Shown here: positions 21,110 through 24,338 of the stretch, one piece after another
Numbering within the stretch: the stretch's first letter is position 1
How the letters are laid out: every line of letters starts with the position of its first letter
Assembly: GCA_045606685.1 (NCBI GenBank)
Contig: JAZUSJ010000044.1
Location: 1-24,338, forward strand
DNA: 24,338 bases
Origin: SVQP01 sp045606685
Lineage (GTDB): Bacteria > Bacillota > Clostridia > Oscillospirales > CAG-272
Direction of reading: 5' to 3'
Notes under the pieces: model-generated
Seen by the model: only the letters and a program-made list of their open reading frames with translations
Databases searched by the model: none
What the model was told of the DNA's origin: nothing
Made by a program: the position numbers and the translations under genes

Positions 21110-22950
21110 ATCAGCTGACTGTGTTTGAATGGATGAGCGAGATCGATCCCGTCCTGATCGCGCGTGCATCTGCTCCCGTAAAGACCAAGCGCAGCTTGGG
21201 GCTTCGCGCTGTGCTGATCATTGCTGCAGTTCTTGCAACCCTGATGCTTGCCGGAACACTTGCCTCGGCTGCCATGTTGGATTCCTACGTGGAGCAAAGG
21301 TATGAGGATTATGACGGCACGATCCTGCACGCGCTGGATATCGTACTGACGCAGGATGACAACGTTGTTTCTTCCTTGCTGCTTGAACAAAACAAGCAAG
21401 CCCTGCACGCGTTATTTGACGCTTTGCGCGGTGTGGGAAGGGAGCAGGAGGAACAGACGACATATACGCCAAGTCCCGTGACCGATTTTGAATATGAAAT
21501 CAATGCCCAAGGAAGAATGACGATCACAAGATACGTAGGAAACGATGCGCATGTCGTGATTCCAAAGAGAATAGAGGGCAAGGATGTTGAGGTCATTGGC
21601 TACAAAGCCTTTGGCGGGACAAATATTCAATCGATCGTCATGCCGGATACCGTGATATACATTTTTCCGTATGCGTTTATGAACTGTGAGAGTCTGGAAA
21701 GTGTTACGATGAGCGAGTCCTTGATAAGCATAGCGGAAAACGCCTTTCGCAACTGCAGCTCTCTTTTCAAGGTGGATCTTTCCATGAATTCCATGGAGTT
21801 TATCGAGCAAGAGGCTTTCAGCGGCTGTCAGAATTTGACGGAAGTCAAGTTTGGTGATCATATTACCTTGATCGGCAAGCAGGCATTTTCCGATTGTGTA
21901 TCGCTGGAACAGATCATTCTCCCCAAAAATCTTGCGGAGCTTGGAGAAGCTGCATTTCATAATTGCAAAAGTGCGCAAAAGATCCGGATCCCGAAAACGT
22001 TAGAGGTGTGGGGCTTCTATCCGTTCTTTGGCATCGAGTCTGTGACCGAGCTCGTATTTGAAGACGGCTTGAAGCGGATCGGCACCGACGAAGGCGGTTT
22101 CTGTTCGAAGGGGCAGATGCAAACGGTCACGATTCCTGCAAGCGTGGAGGTCATATCCGAGGGTGCTTTTATGGAATGCCCCAATTTGAAAAAGGTATAT
22201 TTCCAAGGACCTGCTCCCCAAATCGGAAAAGGCAAATTCCATCATTTCGTGACAATCGTGCAAGACGTAAAAATCTATTATGATCCCGCTATGCCGGGAT
22301 GGGATACGACGCCCTTGCGCGATATATATACGTTGATCCCTCTTACTGATCAGGTCGTATATGACTCTGTTTTGCAGCTTTACAATGAGATGCTCATGCA
22401 TCATGATGACGTTGATGCGCAAACGCTGAAAGAGGGATCTGAGCAAGAGGAGTTTTTTTGCGATCTGTATTCATTGTCCTACAATATTGATCTGCAAGAA
22501 GCGGGATTTGCCTTTCACGACATCAACGGTGATCAAAAAAACGAACTGCTTTTGATCGATGATGACGGTGTCATGTTTGCGCTTTATACGCAAAAAGCAG
22601 GGAAACCGATCGTGATCGATTATTATGGGGCCGGCAATCACCGCGGCTCGATCGATGAGAACGGGATCATATATAAAGATTCATATTCGGGTTCGGAGAG
22701 TTGGACGCTGACAATCACCCAAATCATGCCGAGCGGAGAATTGGATCGTATAGAATTTGGAATGTACGATTTGAATTCGGACGCTGACAGCCAAAAAGCA
22801 TTTCTGTTTCGGAACGGAATAGAGGAAAGCGTGGATAAAGACCAAGTTATCGCGCTGTACAAGCAATACACCTCGCACATTTCATATAGTGGACCGATAG
22901 AGATCTTTGAAAGCCTGGAATTTCACTATGCAGCCGATTGGATAGAATAG
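21106..22950 (+). CDS. Single-pass membrane LRR protein with a C-terminal acidic/FG-GAP-like domain, putative anti-sigma/sensor (cassette 2)
   Basis: 614 residues, paralogue of the cassette 1 membrane protein. The cytoplasmic tail has EWMSEIDPVLIARAS, the membrane helix is at 34-57, and the juxtamembrane part LDSYVEQRYEDYDGTILHALD is nearly the same. The ectodomain has only about 8 BspA-type repeats (about 160-370; YAFMNC, NAFRNC, EAFSGC, QAFSDC and so on). After about residue 400 comes a different domain with DINGDQKNELLLIDDDG, an Asp-rich loop like calcium-binding FG-GAP/EF-hand loops, and a beta-rich end. The conserved inner half and changed outer half suggest the same signalling output with a different ligand (inference). 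Confidence 0.8.
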   Translation: MNQLTVFEWMSEIDPVLIARASAPVKTKRSLGLRAVLIIAAVLATLMLAGTLASAAMLDSYVEQRYEDYDGTILHALDIVLTQDDNVVSSLLLEQNKQALHALFDALRGVGREQEEQTTYTPSPVTDFEYEINAQGRMTITRYVGNDAHVVIPKRIEGKDVEVIGYKAFGGTNIQSIVMPDTVIYIFPYAFMNCESLESVTMSESLISIAENAFRNCSSLFKVDLSMNSMEFIEQEAFSGCQNLTEVKFGDHITLIGKQAFSDCVSLEQIILPKNLAELGEAAFHNCKSAQKIRIPKTLEVWGFYPFFGIESVTELVFEDGLKRIGTDEGGFCSKGQMQTVTIPASVEVISEGAFMECPNLKKVYFQGPAPQIGKGKFHHFVTIVQDVKIYYDPAMPGWDTTPLRDIYTLIPLTDQVVYDSVLQLYNEMLMHHDDVDAQTLKEGSEQEEFFCDLYSLSYNIDLQEAGFAFHDINGDQKNELLLIDDDGVMFALYTQKAGKPIVIDYYGAGNHRGSIDENGIIYKDSYSGSESWTLTITQIMPSGELDRIEFGMYDLNSDADSQKAFLFRNGIEESVDKDQVIALYKQYTSHISYSGPIEIFESLEFHYAADWIE

Positions 22951-22970
22951 ATCCAAGCAAACAAAACCAA

Positions 22971-23010
22971 CACCCGCCAACGGCATGCGTGCCGTTGGCG
23001 GGTGCTTTTT
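22971..23010 (+). terminator. Strong terminator after cassette 2
   Basis: CACCCGCCAACGGCA (22971-22985) pairs perfectly with 22990-23004 around a TGCG loop, followed by CTTTTT. It can also stop transcripts of the convergent phosphoglucomutase gene. Confidence 0.92.
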
Positions 23011-23020
23011 CAAAAAATTT

Positions 23021-23064
23021 TGTAGGGGCGAATTATTTCGGCAAGGCCGAAATTGGTCGTCTGC
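23021..23064. repeat. Intergenic imperfect palindrome starting TGTAGGGGCGA
   Basis: CGAATTATTTCGGC (23029-23042) and GCCGAAATTGGTCG (23046-23059) form an imperfect inverted repeat with a 3-base loop, preceded by TGTAGGGG. Units beginning GTAGGGGCGA and ending in a reverse-complementary half are, from memory, a common intergenic repeat type in gut Clostridia. Confidence 0.45.
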
Positions 23065-23078
23065 TATTTTGCGTGAAT

Positions 23079-24300
23079 TTAAGCGTCCAATGTCTTTTTG
23101 TACCCATCAAGCTTTGCAAGCACCTCATCCTTATCCTTGCCAAGCAGCAGGAAATAGAACTTGATCTTAGGCTCTGTACCCGAAGGACGCACCACGATCA
23201 CGTCGCCGTTTGTCAGCTTGAAGTACAGCACGTTGGACTTGGGCAAGCCCGTGGGTGTCTTTTTGCCGGTTGCAAGCTCGGTAAAGGTTTCGGTCTTGTA
23301 GTCACCGAACAGCTCAACGGGAACGTTACCAAAGACAGCGGGGGGATCGTTGCGCAAGGTGTCCATCATGGCTGCCATGCGTGCAGCACCGTCCAAGCCC
23401 TCCATGTAGATCTCCACGTTGGTCTCGTAGCAGTAGCCGTAGCGTGCGTACAGACCTTGGAGCGCGTCACCCAGCGTCATGCCCTTGGCCTTGTAGTAAG
23501 CGGTCATCTCGCAAATCAGCATGGATGCCACCACAGCGTCCTTGTCACGCGCGTAAGTGCCTTTGAGGTAGCCGTAGCTTTCCTCAAAGCCCAGAATGAA
23601 CGAGCCATAGCCCTTTGCCTCATAGTTCTTGATGACCTCACCAATGAACTTAAAGCCGGTCAGCACGTTGTGCATGGTCACGTTGTGCGCTGCGCAAATG
23701 GCAGCAGCAAGCTCGGTGGAAACGATGGTCTTGACAGCGTAAGGATGATCGGGCATGCTGCCGGTCTCCTCGTAAGCGGTCAGAATATAGTCAAGCAGCA
23801 AAGCGCCCATCTGGTTGCCCGTGATGGTCATAAACGAGCCGTCAGCCGTTCTGGTCATGACGCCCACGCGGTCAGCATCGGGGTCGGTTGCCACGATCAG
23901 GTCGCTGCCCACGCGGTTTGCGATCTCAATGCCCAGCTCGAATACCTGAGGATACTCGGGATTGGGCTTGGGAACGGTGGGGAAGTTGCCGTCAATGATC
24001 ATCTGCTCGGGTACGGTGTAGAGATTCTTCAGACCGATGCGTTTCATGACCTCGGGAACAAGCTTATGTCCCGTGCCGTGCAGAGGGGTGTAGACGATGG
24101 CGAGGTCGTCTGCCACAGCCTTGACAGCTTCGGGGTTGACCGCCTGTGCGACCACCTGTGCAAGATACTTTTCATCTGTCTCTTCTCCCAGCATGATGAT
24201 CAGGCCGTCAGAGAGTGCCTTGTCAAAGTCTGCAAGCTTGACGTCCTCAAAGATATCAAGTGCCTCCATGGAAGCGCTGACCGTGTCCGCATGCTCGGGG
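23079..24300 (-). CDS. Phosphoglucomutase/phosphomannomutase family enzyme (5' part missing)
   Basis: About 407 genuine residues of an enzyme that is normally about 570 long. Visible landmarks are the metal-binding loop ATDPDADRVGV, the sugar-binding GFEESYGYLKG, KDAVVASML, and the phosphate-binding C-terminus VRPSGTEPKIKFYF, all typical of the alpha-D-phosphohexomutase superfamily, bacterial PgcA-like branch. The catalytic phosphoserine domain (TASHNP) would lie in the missing N-terminal third. It interconverts glucose 1- and 6-phosphate for polysaccharide synthesis. The frame appears to continue to a TTG at 24314 and is stopped by TAA at about 24322-24324, but bases from 24301 are adapter sequence, so that start is artificial. 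Up to 24300 the frame reads PEHADTV, as expected inside the protein. Confidence 0.9.
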
Positions 24301-24338
24301 AAGTCGGAGGCCAAGCGGTCTTAGGAAGACAAATTGGA
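24301..24338. other. Sequencing adapter remnant (MGI/BGISEQ type)
   Basis: Bases 24301-24332 begin AAGTCGGAGGCCAAGCGG and end TCTTAGGAAGACAA, which matches in full the 32-base MGI/BGISEQ forward-read adapter as I remember it. The last six bases (ATTGGA) would be the beginning of the sample barcode. This part is not genomic and should be trimmed. Confidence 0.9.

Noticed and set aside
24079..24314. Complete phosphoglucomutase start at the TTG at 24314
   Set aside because: The TTG and the upstream TAA are in adapter sequence; the real gene continues beyond the contig.

Overview
The window looks like a piece of a gut-type Bacillota (class Clostridia) genome, probably a metagenome contig. The basis is a Firmicutes-like gene set (SipW-type signal peptidase with TasA-like cargo, OhrR, CotH-family lipoprotein, BspA-type leucine-rich-repeat proteins, Rae1/YacP-type nuclease domain), strong AAGGAGG-type ribosome binding sites, and consensus TTGACA-17-TATAAT promoters. 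I cannot name the genus. The last ~38 bases are not genomic: 24301-24332 matches the MGI/BGISEQ sequencing adapter as I remember it, so the real contig ends at about 24300.

Layout. 2-376: 3' end of a surface protein with a repetitive Glu/Thr stalk and a C-terminal membrane segment. 455-1165: triple zinc-ribbon protein. 1288-1475: nested inverted repeats and terminators. 1476-1847 (minus): tmRNA (ssrA), divergent from a CotH-family lipoprotein (2067-4211). 4222-4354: a hairpin array with four exact copies of AATATCACT, running into the 3' end of a convergent S33-type hydrolase (4299-5396, minus). 5670-8252 (minus): a TetM/EF-G-like GTPase fused to a Rae1/YacP-like nuclease domain. 8493-9938: uracil permease. 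10047-11246: MalY/PatB-type PLP enzyme. 11429-16232: four-gene secretion operon (TasA-like cargo, polytopic SipW-like signal peptidase, DUF5305-like membrane protein, second larger cargo) behind a promoter with two identical 16-bp palindromes. 16374-17420: thiol peroxidase of the glutathione peroxidase family and an OhrR-type regulator. 17636-20214 and 20549-22950: two paralogous cassettes, each an ECF-like sigma factor overlapping by 4 bases a single-pass membrane protein with extracytoplasmic BspA-type repeats. 23079-24300 (minus): truncated phosphoglucomutase.

How the parts work together. Much of the window concerns the cell surface: stalked surface proteins, a SipW/TasA-type export and fibre operon, and two sigma/membrane-LRR modules that look like outside-to-inside signalling devices. 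A second theme is ribosome rescue or protection (tmRNA and the GTPase-nuclease fusion). The rest is housekeeping: pyrimidine uptake, sulfur amino acid or PLP chemistry, peroxide defence and sugar phosphate metabolism.

The most unusual items are the GTPase-nuclease fusion, the twin sigma/LRR cassettes, the hairpin array at the hydrolase 3' end, the self-nested repeat between the two sigma cassettes, and the double operator before the secretion operon. All assignments are from reading the sequence; no searches were run.
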